From positions 1 through 64,000 of the forward strand of contig NZ_MVOC01000042.1 in NCBI RefSeq assembly GCF_002043095.1: DNA of 64,000 bases, read 5' to 3'. A model generated the notes under the pieces. The model worked only from the letters and a program-made list of their open reading frames with translations, ran no database searches and had not been told where the DNA came from. Every line of letters starts with the position of its first letter. Position 1 is the stretch's first letter. Positions 25,281 through 34,627 of this stretch are shown one piece after another. The translations under genes and the position numbers were made by a program. The stretch is from Mycobacterium sp. AT1. Its GTDB lineage: Bacteria; Actinomycetota; Actinomycetes; Mycobacteriales; Mycobacteriaceae.

Positions 25281-26585
25281 TCAGGTCAGGACTGCGTCAC
25301 CGAACCAATCGCACATGAGCAGTGCGAACTCGACGTCCAGTCGGTCATCGGCCAGGGCTCGGCCCCGGCGCTCGACCGCCCGATTCACGCGGTATTTCAC
25401 CGTGTTGCCGTGAATGTGGAGGTCCACGGCCGCGGCCTTGAAGCTGCCACCGGCGCGGAGAAACATGCTCAGCGTTTCTCGCAAACGGCGATCCGATGTG
25501 CTGCTCGAAGCGAGCGGGCCGAGCACATCGTGGACCCAGGACTTCAACGTCGGGACATCGGCCACCAGCATCGAGGCGAGCGCCAAACCGGAGTCTTGGG
25601 CAGCCACGAACCGCCGAGCGGTGCCTTGAGCCGCCATCGCGACTGCGCGCGCCTGTTCAGCTTGCCGATAGGTCCGACGAAAGCCATCCAGCCCCCGAGA
25701 CGGCGCACCGACCGCCATTCGCGGGCTCTCGCTGCAGGTTTGGACGAAGGTGCGCAGCTGAGATAGTGAGCTGGACGGGTCGGGGACCGTCATCCACGCG
25801 CACGCGACGAGACGGTCAATCGAGTGGTAGAGCAGTTGCTCGGCTCCAGCCGCGGAGGCCGCGTCCCGCGCGAAACGCTCCAGGGCGATGAGCTGATCGG
25901 AATCGGCGCTCGCATCCTGGTTGAGCCAGACCAGGAGGGCCATATGCGTTGCGCTCAACGGGTACCTCATGGAGTACGAGGTCTCGGTCACGTCGATGTC
26001 GCGTCCGTCCAGGATGTCGCGGATGGCTTGTTCACGCAGACTCCGCCGGTTGTCGTCCCAGTGCGCGCGCTCGACCTGGTAGGTCTCCAGCACCTGTTCA
26101 GACATCCAGTCGATGTAGCGGAACGACACACTGGTGATTTGCTCGAAGAGCGCCAGTTTCTGTTCGGGGGGCAGGTCCGCGCTTCGCAAACCAGCAATGA
26201 TGAGATTGAGCCCGTGTTGATGCCCGAGCCTGTAGGCGCGTAGCAGCGCATTGACGGGGATCTCACGCTGCGCCATCCGACGCGCGTGTTCGAGGGCAGC
26301 CGTCGGCGCTTCGACGTGGTCGATCGGAATCGAGTAGCGGATGACGGACAACCAGGTGCCCACGTTCGCCGCGACGGTGTCGCTGAGCAAATCTCTGAGC
26401 TGCTGATCGGCCGTGAGTTCGGTGACCTGCTCAACGAGAAGCCGATGGATGGCCTCGGGTAGGCCCTTGACCAGGTCGCCGACGCGGCCGAGCAGGTCAG
26501 TTACTGCCGGTGCAGGGGCGCCTTCACCTGGCGACGAATCGAGCACACTAGGCACAGTAGTGGGCTCTTTGTCTCCGGGAGACAA
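25281..26585 (-). CDS. PucR family transcriptional regulator
   Basis: Up to 434 aa. A helical sensor region (residues 30-200) and a GGDEF-like/PucR middle part precede the C-terminal PucR HTH (SMFLRAGGSFKAAAVDLHIHGNTVKYRVNRAVERRG). The longest frame starts at a TTG (26585) that lies inside a strong palindrome, so GTG 26555 is a more likely start. The gene converges on the AraC gene. PucR/CdaR regulators control catabolic genes; here alkane or fatty-acid products are plausible inducers. Confidence 0.82.
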   Translation of the reverse strand: MSPGDKEPTTVPSVLDSSPGEGAPAPAVTDLLGRVGDLVKGLPEAIHRLLVEQVTELTADQQLRDLLSDTVAANVGTWLSVIRYSIPIDHVEAPTAALEHARRMAQREIPVNALLRAYRLGHQHGLNLIIAGLRSADLPPEQKLALFEQITSVSFRYIDWMSEQVLETYQVERAHWDDNRRSLREQAIRDILDGRDIDVTETSYSMRYPLSATHMALLVWLNQDASADSDQLIALERFARDAASAAGAEQLLYHSIDRLVACAWMTVPDPSSSLSQLRTFVQTCSESPRMAVGAPSRGLDGFRRTYRQAEQARAVAMAAQGTARRFVAAQDSGLALASMLVADVPTLKSWVHDVLGPLASSSTSDRRLRETLSMFLRAGGSFKAAAVDLHIHGNTVKYRVNRAVERRGRALADDRLDVEFALLMCDWFGDAVLT

Positions 26586-26587
26586 AG
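26567..26587. promoter_or_regulatory. Palindrome at the PucR gene start
   Basis: CTTTGTCTC and GAGACAAAG are perfect 9-bp arms around CGG. The dyad covers the upstream-most possible start codon of the PucR gene and is best read as its autoregulatory operator. Confidence 0.5.
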
Positions 26588-26765
26588 TATGCCGAAAAGT
26601 TCAACGGTGTGAGACCTACCGGGCCCGCGCCCGGACTTCTAACGTGTAGCCAGGTGATCTGTTCTGCGCTGAATGGCTTGAACACTGGCGGCGAGCGTTG
26701 ATCATGTCAGTCGGCTTTTGTCGTACGGCACTACGGACGAAGACCGTGTCTAGGAGGGGAAGCAC

Positions 26766-26948
26766 ATGGCCTTTCTGATCGCAGTGACTCTGCTGGCGAT
26801 CGTGGCGACTGGCGTGGTGGCGTTGCGGGACCACGCGCTCCCATCACCAAGACCACTGGGCATGCTCGCTCCGCTCGACCGATTCCTTGATCATCTTGGC
26901 CATGATGCTCGGGCGCTGGCTCAAGCTAACGAGAGCCCGTCGCTCTAG
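26766..26948 (+). CDS. Small single-span membrane protein, hypothetical
   Basis: A 60-aa frame starting with ATG after a strong AGGAGGGG (spacing about 6 nt). Residues 2-20 are a hydrophobic helix (AFLIAVTLLAIVATGVVAL), followed by a polar tail. I know no family for it. The good ribosome site and the hydrophobic start support translation. It is isolated between the PucR gene and the TetR-box operon. Confidence 0.45.
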   Translation: MAFLIAVTLLAIVATGVVALRDHALPSPRPLGMLAPLDRFLDHLGHDARALAQANESPSL

Positions 26949-27185
26949 GGCCGATCCACATTGCAGCGCAGGGTGTCGGGGTTCTGACGGACCGTGCGAA
27001 CTGAGATGGCGCCGTCGGCAGAATTGGCTACCGCGTTGGCGAGTTCTGCACCGGGATTGGACATCGCGGCAATGTCGTCGACCTCCAGATTGGCGCTTTG
27101 GATCGACGAGGCCGTCTCGCTGGACAGGTCCGGCAGTCAGATCTGATGTTGATCCAACGCGTTGCGCGTATTCCGTTCTCGAAGT

Positions 27186-27202
27186 TTAGACTCTGAGTCT
27201 AA
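27186..27202. promoter_or_regulatory. TetR operator, copy 2
   Basis: TTAGACTC-T-GAGTCTAA is a perfect 17-bp palindrome. It shares its core with the dyad before the TetR gene at 18964-19560, 7.6 kb away. It lies about 30 bp upstream of the first ribosome site of the following operon, a repressor position. Confidence 0.7.
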
Positions 27203-27233
27203 CCAACGTCTCTCGTCGCGGTAGGAGGTCTCC

Positions 27234-27464
27234 GTGGTCGCCGTTGTCGCCGTGCAGAGCTGTGAACACCAGGTGGCCTTCGGCCGGGTCGTCCCCTTCT
27301 GCCTGGGTGGGGTGCTGGCGCGGATGGGGGCTCGGATCGTCTCCTATGCGTTGCTGGACGGGGTGCCCGACGGGGAGGTCGGTCTGGAGTCTGCGCGGCG
27401 GCTGCGTTCCGGGCCGATCCGGGGTTTCGCATCGCTGCCCATCACGTCGGCCGCTCCGGTCTAG
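27234..27464 (+). CDS. Hypothetical 76-aa protein, first gene of the TetR-box operon
   Basis: Starts at GTG 27234 five bases after GGAGG (27225-27229) and ends 3 bp before the MFS gene. The sequence (VAFGRVVPFCLGGVLARMGARIV...GEVGLESARRLRSGPIRG) faintly recalls the N-terminus of a family III CoA-transferase, but it is too short to be active. It may be a remnant or a small independent protein. The ribosome site and tight spacing argue that it is translated. Confidence 0.45.
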   Translation: MVAVVAVQSCEHQVAFGRVVPFCLGGVLARMGARIVSYALLDGVPDGEVGLESARRLRSGPIRGFASLPITSAAPV

Positions 27465-27467
27465 CCC

Positions 27468-29076
27468 GTGCCCCTCTTCGACGACCTCGACGATCCGTCC
27501 AATCCCGCGCCGGCAGCCCGCAATCTCACCGGAGGCCAGAAGTGGACGCTGGTGGTGTCGTGCCTGTCCGTGGCACTGGTCATCGGTTCGATGGCGGCGC
27601 TGTACACCTCCCTGCCCGACATCGCGGCCCAAACCGGTGCGACGCAAAGCCAATTGACGTGGGTCGTGGACGGCTACACCCTGGTCTTGGCGGGCTTGGT
27701 CCTGCCCGCGGGCGCCGTCGGTGACCGTTTCGGTCGCCGGCTGGTCCTGATCCTGGGACTGTTCGTCTTCGCCGCGGCGTCGCTCATCCCGTTGATCGTC
27801 GCGGACCCGTGGTGGCTCATTTCGGCGCGAGCCATCGCCGGACTGGGCGCCGCGTTGGTGATGCCGTCGACGTTGTCGCTGTTGACCGCCGGATTTCCCG
27901 AGCATCAACGCGGCCGCGCGGTGGGGGTTTGGGCCGGTGTCGCCGCATCGGGTGCCGTCGTCGGCGTCTTGTGCTCCGGGGCACTGCTGGAGGTGTGGAC
28001 GTGGAGGGCGATCTTCGTCGGTCTCGCGGTGGCGGGGCTGGCGTTGATGATCGCCGCACTCACCCTCCCCAAGGTCGTCCAGGAAACCCATCCGCCCCTG
28101 GACTACGTCGGGTCGCTGTGCATCGCTGCTGCCGTTGGTGTCATCGTCGTCGCCGTCACCGAGGCACCCTTGCGCGGTTGGACCGACGGGTGGGTGCTGG
28201 GGCTGTTCGCCGCCGGCGTCGTGGGGTCGGCGGTGTTCGTAATCGTGGAGCTGCGGCGCGAGCACCCGCTGCTGGACCTGCGGCTCTTCGCCGACCGGGG
28301 TTTCGGCAACGGCGCATTGTCCCTGGTCCTGCAGTTCCTGGTCATCTTCGGTGGCTTCTTCCTGCTGGTGCAGTATCTGCAGCTCGTTGCCGGGTTCGCG
28401 CCGTTTCAGTCGGCGCTGGCACTCACGCCGCTGATCGTCCCGATCGTGATCATCTCGCTGATCGCACCGCGGCTGGCGGAGCGGTACGGACTGCGCCTGG
28501 TTACCGCGCCGGGCATGCTGCTCATCGCCGTCGGCCCTCTACTTCGTCAGCCGCCTCGGCGTCGACGCCGCCTACTCCGACTTCCTGTGGCCCTTGTTGG
28601 CCATGGGCTCCGGGCTGGGTCTGGTCACCGCGCCCGCGACGACCGCCATCGTCGCCGCGACGCCGGTGGAGAAACACGGTGTCGCCGCCGCAGTCAACGA
28701 CGCGAGCCGCGAACTCGGTGCCGCCATCGGCGTGGCCATCGCCGGCAGCGTGCTGGCCGCCGGATACACCAGTCGCATTCAGCCCGTGCTTCCCACGGTG
28801 CCACCGGCCGTGCGCGAGCCGGTTTCGGATTCCTTGGCTGCCGCACTGCAGGTCGCCGATCGTTCCGGTGCCTCCGGTCAGCCCCTCGCCGACATCGCCC
28901 GAGACGCGTTCGCGCACGGCAACAGCCAAGCCGCCCTGGCGCTTTCGGCGATCACCACCGTCAGCGCCGTCATCCTTGGGATCTGGGCGCCCGGCCGCCC
29001 GCCCACTGCCGCACGGTGCCGCCCACCTACCGAGACGCCCGCCGCAGACACCTCTACAGAATCGAGCATCCCGTGA
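27468..29076 (+). pseudogene. MFS drug/metabolite exporter (DHA2, EmrB/QacA type), frameshifted
   Basis: Fourteen-helix MFS transporter. The N-terminal part (from GTG 27468) has YTLVLAGLVLPAGAVGDRFGRRLVL and RAIAGLGAALVMPSTLSLL. After one extra C near 28534-28536 the frame changes. The true continuation (LYFVSRLGVDAAYSDFLWPLLAMGSGLGLVTAPATTAIV) runs to 29076 and overlaps the thioesterase start by 4 bp. Without the extra base it would be one protein of about 535 aa. So it is either newly inactivated or a sequencing artefact. Promoter control by the TetR box is likely. Confidence 0.75.
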
Positions 29077-29600
29077 GTGAGGCGCTGAGCCTTGAGCCGC
29101 AGCAGTTGCCGCCGCACACTCCCACCTGCATGGGGTGCGGCCCCGACAACCCCCACGGCCTGCAGATGGAAGTGTTCCGATCCGGACAGCAGGTCTATAC
29201 CGACCTGGTCTTCGACGAACGGCACGGCGGGGCACCGGGACTCGCCCACGGAGGTGCCATCGCCGCGGCGTGCGACGACTTGTTCGGCTTCACCCTGTGG
29301 ATCGTCGGAACCCCGGCGGTCACCCGCAACCTGGCCATCGGATACGTCCTACCGGTGCCGTTGCATCACCCCCACCGCATCGTCGCGCGCGTCGACAGCC
29401 GCGAGGGGCGAGCCCTGCACGTCAGTGCGACCGGGACCGGGCAGGACGGCATCGTGCGCTTCACGGCCACGGCGATGTTCGTCGCCGTGGACGTCGAGCA
29501 CTTCGCCGCGCACGGCGACCTCGGCGCGTTCGGCGACATGCTCGAGCGGTTCGCCCAGGCACGCTCATCGACGACCAATGACAGAGAAGGCGAGGACTGA
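29073..29600 (+). CDS. Hotdog-fold acyl-CoA thioesterase (PaaI/THEM4-like)
   Basis: A 175-aa hotdog protein from GTG 29073. CMGCGPDNPHGLQMEVF and GGAPGLAHGGAIAAACDDLFGF match the PaaI-like/THEM4 thioesterase pattern, with the catalytic Asp region in the HGG...D helix. It hydrolyses acyl-CoA thioesters; the substrate is unknown. It is co-transcribed with the MFS gene and a second hotdog protein. Confidence 0.82.
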   Translation: MSEALSLEPQQLPPHTPTCMGCGPDNPHGLQMEVFRSGQQVYTDLVFDERHGGAPGLAHGGAIAAACDDLFGFTLWIVGTPAVTRNLAIGYVLPVPLHHPHRIVARVDSREGRALHVSATGTGQDGIVRFTATAMFVAVDVEHFAAHGDLGAFGDMLERFAQARSSTTNDREGED

Positions 29601-29606
29601 TAGACG

Positions 29607-30056
29607 ATGGTGACCACGACCTTCACGCGCTTCGACGCGCAGATCGCCGACCAGTTGCTCCACGCGGCGAACACGGCGGGCGGACTGTCGACGTTCCTCA
29701 ATTTTCGACACACGGAACTCACCGCGGGTCGGCTGGTGGCGGAGATGGACACCCGCGAGGACCTGCTAACCCCGTTCGGCAACCTGCACGGCGGATGTCT
29801 GTCCGCGATGGTCGACCACTGCCTCGGGGTGGTGTTCTACCCCGTCATACCGGCGGGCTCGTGGGTCGCCACCACCGAGTTCAAGCTGAACCTGCTCAGA
29901 CCCGTGTCCAGCGGGGTGTGCGTCGCCGTCACCGACATCGTGTCGCTGGGCAGGCGCAGCGGGGTGGCGCGCATCGACATCACCAACGGCGACAAGGCCG
30001 TGTGCGCCGCGCAGGGCACCGTCACGATCGTGAGCACCGCAGGCAACGCATCGTGA
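29607..30056 (+). CDS. Hotdog-fold thioesterase (PaaI-like)
   Basis: A 149-aa protein with the PaaI-type core PFGNLHGGCLSAMVDHCLGVVFYPV and the strand block VATTEFKLNLLRPV. It begins 6 bp after the previous thioesterase and overlaps the following hydrolase by 4 bp. Two different thioesterases in one operon suggest acyl-CoA detoxification or release, in keeping with alkane-derived fatty acids elsewhere in the cargo. Confidence 0.82.
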   Translation: MVTTTFTRFDAQIADQLLHAANTAGGLSTFLNFRHTELTAGRLVAEMDTREDLLTPFGNLHGGCLSAMVDHCLGVVFYPVIPAGSWVATTEFKLNLLRPVSSGVCVAVTDIVSLGRRSGVARIDITNGDKAVCAAQGTVTIVSTAGNAS

Positions 30057-30943
30057 CCTCGATCGTGCAGCATCGGGTCTGGACCGGAGACGGCATTACC
30101 CTGGCCGCGGATCACTACCCCCACGACGGCGATCGTCCCGTCGTGCTGCTCCTGCACGGCGGCGGTCAGAACCGGCACGCGTGGAGCACCTCGGCACGGC
30201 GGCTCCATTCGAGCGGTTACTCCGTGGTGGCCTATGACACCCGCGGTCACGGCGACAGCGACTGGGATCCGGCCGGGCGCTACGACGTCGAGCGACTCGC
30301 CACCGACCTACTTGCCGTCCGTGACCACTTCAGCGCCGACGCCCCGCCAGCCGTCGTCGGCGCATCGCTGGGGGGAATGACCGCCCTGGGCGCGCACCTG
30401 CTCGCATCCGGGGCGTCGTGGGCGGCGGTGATCCTGGTCGACGTCACCCCGCGGTTGGAGTTCGAGGGTGCCCGTCGTGTCGTGACGTTCATGGCCGCCC
30501 ACCCCGACGGCTTCGCCACCCTCGACGAGGCCGCCGAGGTGATCGCCGCCTACAACCCGCATCGCGCGCGCCCCGACAACCTCGACGGCCTGCACAAGGT
30601 GCTTCGGCAGCGTCCCGACGGTCGCTGGGTGTGGCGATGGGACCCGGCGTTCGTCCACTCCAACTTCGACTTCCTGCGCGACGGCGCGGCCGCGGGCACC
30701 GAGCAGTTCGACGCGATCAGCCACTTGCTGATTGACGGAGCCCGACGCGTCACCGCCCCAACACTTCTCGTCCGCGGGCTGCTGTCCGACGTGGTCTCCC
30801 AGGCCACCGTCGAGGAGTTCACCCAACTGGTCCCCCACGCCGAAACCGTCGACGTGTCCGGCACCGGTCACATGATCGCCGGGGACGACAACGACGCCTT
30901 CACCGCAGCGGTCACCGACTTCCTCGACCGCTGCACTCTCTAG
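30053..30943 (+). CDS. Alpha/beta hydrolase
   Basis: A 296-aa alpha/beta hydrolase from GTG 30053 (GTGA overlap). The oxyanion-hole segment is LLLHGGGQNRHAW, the nucleophile elbow is VVGASLGGMTALG, and the late His is in SGTGHMIAGDDNDAF. The acid is probably Asp in RGLLSDVV. Substrates of such enzymes range from esters to epoxides. It is the last gene of the TetR-box operon. Confidence 0.85.
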   Translation: MTSIVQHRVWTGDGITLAADHYPHDGDRPVVLLLHGGGQNRHAWSTSARRLHSSGYSVVAYDTRGHGDSDWDPAGRYDVERLATDLLAVRDHFSADAPPAVVGASLGGMTALGAHLLASGASWAAVILVDVTPRLEFEGARRVVTFMAAHPDGFATLDEAAEVIAAYNPHRARPDNLDGLHKVLRQRPDGRWVWRWDPAFVHSNFDFLRDGAAAGTEQFDAISHLLIDGARRVTAPTLLVRGLLSDVVSQATVEEFTQLVPHAETVDVSGTGHMIAGDDNDAFTAAVTDFLDRCTL

Positions 30944-31175
30944 ACCGCGCCACTGCACCGCTCGGGCACGCTGCCCACGCCGCGGCGACGCGGCCAGTTC
31001 GGTGACGTGTTCAGTCTGTAGAGTTTCTGCGCCGTCGGCTGGCTACGTGTCCAAAATCGGTGCCGCATTTCCTATTTCGCCGCGAATCACTCATCCGACA
31101 TGTCGAGCGGTGGTGGACTACCACCACTACGTCAGCTTCGAGAAGCTCTTCCACGCGACAGTTCCCGGCCCGCTG

Positions 31176-31574
31176 TCAGCAGCCGAGTTCCCCTCCGGCG
31201 GCGACGATGATCTCAACGGCGGCCGGTACTGATATCGCCAAGTCCTTCGAGACCATCTCAATGGCGTCAGAGGATGGATGTCCGCTGTGGGTCAGCTGAC
31301 ATACCTTGTAGCCCTCGGTGAGCAGTTGTTGAGCTGTCAGATACGCCAACCTGCTCTGAAGTCGCTGGAGGTAGCCGGCCTCATCGGCGACCGCAGTGGG
31401 CGCGGTCGCGACCCCGATGCCCACAGCGATGGCCAGCAGGGCTACATGGACGGCTCGTGGACGCCGGTTCCGCCGCAGAGACGTCCGCGTCGACCCCACA
31501 CGGACATCGCCTGCTGCGGTAGGTCGGGACGAGTAGGCGCAGGCAACGCGGTCGTTCATGAGGTCCGTTTTCAT
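31176..31574 (-). CDS. DUF732 secreted protein
   Basis: A 132-aa mycobacterial DUF732 protein from ATG 31574, overlapping the mmpL stop (ATGA). A signal peptide follows a basic stretch (RAVHVALLAIAVGIGVATAPTAVADEAGY). The mature domain has two Cys (YKVCQLTH and the terminal GELGC) that probably form the DUF732 disulfide. Function is unknown; linkage to MmpL suggests a periplasmic accessory role. Confidence 0.75.
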   Translation of the reverse strand: MKTDLMNDRVACAYSSRPTAAGDVRVGSTRTSLRRNRRPRAVHVALLAIAVGIGVATAPTAVADEAGYLQRLQSRLAYLTAQQLLTEGYKVCQLTHSGHPSSDAIEMVSKDLAISVPAAVEIIVAAGGELGC

Positions 31575-34500
31575 GGGGCGGTGGGGCGGTGGGGCCACCA
31601 GCTGGCCTCGCGGAGCAGGACGGCAATGGCGGGGACGGTGAGGGTGCGCACGACGAAGGTGTCCAGCAGCAGACCGCAGCCGATGATGAATCCGGCCTGG
31701 ATCATGATGGCGATGGAGCCGACCATCAGGCCCAACATGCTGACCGCGAAGATGATGCCGGCCGAGGTGATCACCGACCCGGTGCTGGCCACGGTGCGTA
31801 GGACCCCGACGCGGATGTTGCGGGTGGATTCCTCCTTGAGCCGCGACACCAGGAGCATGTTGTAGTCGGCGCCCACCGCGACCAGGATGATGAACGCCAA
31901 TAGCGGTACGGGCCAAGCGATTTCACCACCGAGTCCCCACTGGAAGACCAAGACTCCGATGCCCAGCGAGGCAGTGTAGTTGAGCACCACGGTGCCCAGC
32001 AGGTAGAGCGGGGCGAGCAGTGCGCGCAGCAGCAGCACCAGGATCAGGCCCACGATGAGCAGGGTGGAGGCGGCCAGCTGGATGAAGTCGGCGGTCAGGA
32101 GGCGCTGAATGTCGGAGTTGACCGCCGGGAACCCGGCAACCGAGATACGGGCTTGCGCCAGGGAGGTGTTGGGTCTGGCTGCCCCGGCGACGGCGACCAT
32201 CTGGTGGGACAAGTCCATGGCCTCGGCGCTGTAGGGGTCGTTGCTGGATTCGACGAGGAATCGGGCGGTCTTGCCGTCGCGGGAGAGGAACTGTTTGGCG
32301 ACGTCGGCGAACTGGCGGTTCTCGAAGGCGTTGGGGGGCAGGAAGAAGCCGCTGGAGGTGTCGGAGCCGGTGCTGGCGCGCGCCGAGTTCTGCAGCTGGG
32401 TGGCGATCTGGCTCATCCCGCTGAGCATTTCGATGTTGCTGTCGGCCAGGGTGTGCACGCCGGTGGCCAGGGCTTGGGCGCCCGAGGCGAGTTGGCCGAT
32501 GCCGTCTTGGAGTCGGCGGACGTTGCCGGCCAGGTTGGCGGGGTCACCGAGCGCGCCGAACGCCTTGTCCAGCGAGGTGACTGCGGTCTGGACGTCGGCC
32601 AGGGTATCGGCCACGGATGCGTTCTGGCCGACGGTGTCGCCGAGCCCGGCGACCTGTGTGAAGAACCCGGCGTTGCGTAGCGTCGTGAGGACTTGGACTT
32701 GGTCGCGGATTTGTGCGCATTGCGGTGTGGTCGCGCACCACGGCGAGGTGTTCAGGGCGCCCACCAGGGGGTCGATCGTGGCGATGGCGCCGTCGGCCTG
32801 TTCGGCGAGTGGGCGCAGTCCAGGGCCAGAACGCAGGGCCTGGTCGACGGCAGGTGCGGTGGCCGAGAGTTGCTTCAACAGGGGCCGGAACTGGTCCACC
32901 TGTTGTCCGGCGGTCTGGGCCTGGTCGAGAATTCCCGTCAGTGGCGTCAGGGCGGTCCGCAGCGTGGTGTCGAGTTGGGCGAGGCCGCCGGCGAGTTGGT
33001 CCGCGCCGCCGGTGAGCTTGGCCAGGTCGTCCTTGCGGGCGTTGCCGTCGTCCACCGCGCCGGCCATCTTGTCGCCGATTTGTCCGTTCTGCCAACCAAG
33101 TTGGGCTTGCTCCAGGCGTGTTCCCGCGGGGCGGGTGACCCCGGAGACCTTCGTCACCCCTGGGACTTGCGCGATGCGCGACGCCATCTCGTCGAGGTCG
33201 GCCAGCCCCTTGCCGGTGCGCATGTCAGTGGGGGACTCCACGACGAGGAATTCGGAGATGACGACGTCCTTGCGAAAGTGCCGGTCCAACAGCTGGTACC
33301 CCTGGTTGCTGGCGGTGGTGTCGGGTTGTCCTTTGCGGTCGTCGTAGCTCAACGTGATCGTCGTGGCGACCGCTGAGAAAGCCAGCAGGATGACCAGGCT
33401 GACGAGCAGCAGCGGGACTGGCTTGCGCACTACGGCCACGGCTACCGAGTTCCAGTAGCGGCGCGTGCGGTCGGACTTGGGTTCGCCGATACCGCGTTTC
33501 GCGGCCAGGGACAGCACCGGCGGCAACAGTGTCACGGTCGCCACGAAGCCGACCAGCACCGCCACCGCGCAGGCCGGTCCCATCCCGGCGAACACGCTCA
33601 AGTTGGCGAACACCATCGCGGCGAACGCCAACGCGACCGTGGCGGCCGAGGCCAAGATGACGCGACCGATGCTGGCGGTCGCGTGCTCCACCGCCTGATC
33701 GGGGGCGACCTGCGCCCGGCGCTGTTCGTGGTAACGGCTGATGAGAAAGACGGTGTAATCGGTGCCGGCGCCTAACAGGATCGCCGTCATGAAGGCCACG
33801 GTGAACTGCGACACCGGCATACCCAACTCACCCAGCGCGGAGAGCACCCCCCGCCCCACAGCCAGACTGAGGCCGATCACCAGCAGTGGCAACAGCGCGG
33901 TGAACACCGACCGGTAGACGATGAGCAGGATCAACGCGATCAAACCCGCGGTGGCGATGGAGATGAACAGCAGATCGTGTTCGGCCTCGGCGATCTGATC
34001 GCTGAACGTCGACGGCGGACCGGTCACCCGCACCGTCGTCGACGAACCGTCGAACACCTGGGCGACTATGGCGCGGACCGCGGTAACCGACTCGGCGGCA
34101 GCGGGGTCACCGAGCGTGCCGGCCACCCCGACCGGCAGATACCAGGCCTTGCCGTCCTGGCTAAGCGCCTGAGCAGCGGTCACCGGATCGGCCAGCAGGT
34201 CCTGAACCAGCAGCACGTGCTCGGTGTCGGCACGCAACCGCGACACCAGATCGGTATAGCGTTCCCGCGCCGACGGCGTCATCCCCTCCGGGTCCTCCAT
34301 CGCCACGAACAACATGGTCTTGGAGCCCTGCTCGCCGAAGGCCTCGCTCATCCGGTCGATGGTCTGAAAGGACGCCACGTCGCGGGGGATCAGCTGGACG
34401 GATTGTTTCTGCACCACCGTTTCCAGTTGCGGGAACAGCAGGGCCAGGACCACCGCCAGTCCGACCCAGGCGCCGATCACCAACGCCTTGTGTCGCACGG

Positions 34501-34627
34501 TGAATCGGGCCAACGCGCCGAGGCGCTCGCTGTACTCCCCGGAGGTCTTGGCAGCCGAAATGGTGCGTTCACGCACCCGGGTGGCGGCGGCGTCGGGCGG
34601 GTCCGCGTCGTGGCCGTCGACGCTCAA
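31571..34627 (-). CDS. MmpL family RND lipid/drug transporter
   Basis: A 1018-aa MmpL protein starting at TTG 34627, which overlaps the DUF6188 stop by 4 bp. It has a single helix near residue 50, then two blocks of five to six helices separated by a large periplasmic domain rich in helical heptad-like repeats (about 500-760). The proton-relay Asp-Tyr pairs are visible in GAGTDYTVFLISRYHEQR and VGADYNMLLVSRLKEE. MmpL proteins export cell-envelope lipids or siderophores. The operon partners and the TetR-type dyad upstream suggest regulated export. Confidence 0.92.
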   Translation of the reverse strand: MSVDGHDADPPDAAATRVRERTISAAKTSGEYSERLGALARFTVRHKALVIGAWVGLAVVLALLFPQLETVVQKQSVQLIPRDVASFQTIDRMSEAFGEQGSKTMLFVAMEDPEGMTPSARERYTDLVSRLRADTEHVLLVQDLLADPVTAAQALSQDGKAWYLPVGVAGTLGDPAAAESVTAVRAIVAQVFDGSSTTVRVTGPPSTFSDQIAEAEHDLLFISIATAGLIALILLIVYRSVFTALLPLLVIGLSLAVGRGVLSALGELGMPVSQFTVAFMTAILLGAGTDYTVFLISRYHEQRRAQVAPDQAVEHATASIGRVILASAATVALAFAAMVFANLSVFAGMGPACAVAVLVGFVATVTLLPPVLSLAAKRGIGEPKSDRTRRYWNSVAVAVVRKPVPLLLVSLVILLAFSAVATTITLSYDDRKGQPDTTASNQGYQLLDRHFRKDVVISEFLVVESPTDMRTGKGLADLDEMASRIAQVPGVTKVSGVTRPAGTRLEQAQLGWQNGQIGDKMAGAVDDGNARKDDLAKLTGGADQLAGGLAQLDTTLRTALTPLTGILDQAQTAGQQVDQFRPLLKQLSATAPAVDQALRSGPGLRPLAEQADGAIATIDPLVGALNTSPWCATTPQCAQIRDQVQVLTTLRNAGFFTQVAGLGDTVGQNASVADTLADVQTAVTSLDKAFGALGDPANLAGNVRRLQDGIGQLASGAQALATGVHTLADSNIEMLSGMSQIATQLQNSARASTGSDTSSGFFLPPNAFENRQFADVAKQFLSRDGKTARFLVESSNDPYSAEAMDLSHQMVAVAGAARPNTSLAQARISVAGFPAVNSDIQRLLTADFIQLAASTLLIVGLILVLLLRALLAPLYLLGTVVLNYTASLGIGVLVFQWGLGGEIAWPVPLLAFIILVAVGADYNMLLVSRLKEESTRNIRVGVLRTVASTGSVITSAGIIFAVSMLGLMVGSIAIMIQAGFIIGCGLLLDTFVVRTLTVPAIAVLLREASWWPHRPTAP

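Noticed and set aside
27186..28265. Minus-strand 359-codon frame over the MFS gene
   Set aside because: Antisense of an MFS transporter with helices and motifs on the plus strand.
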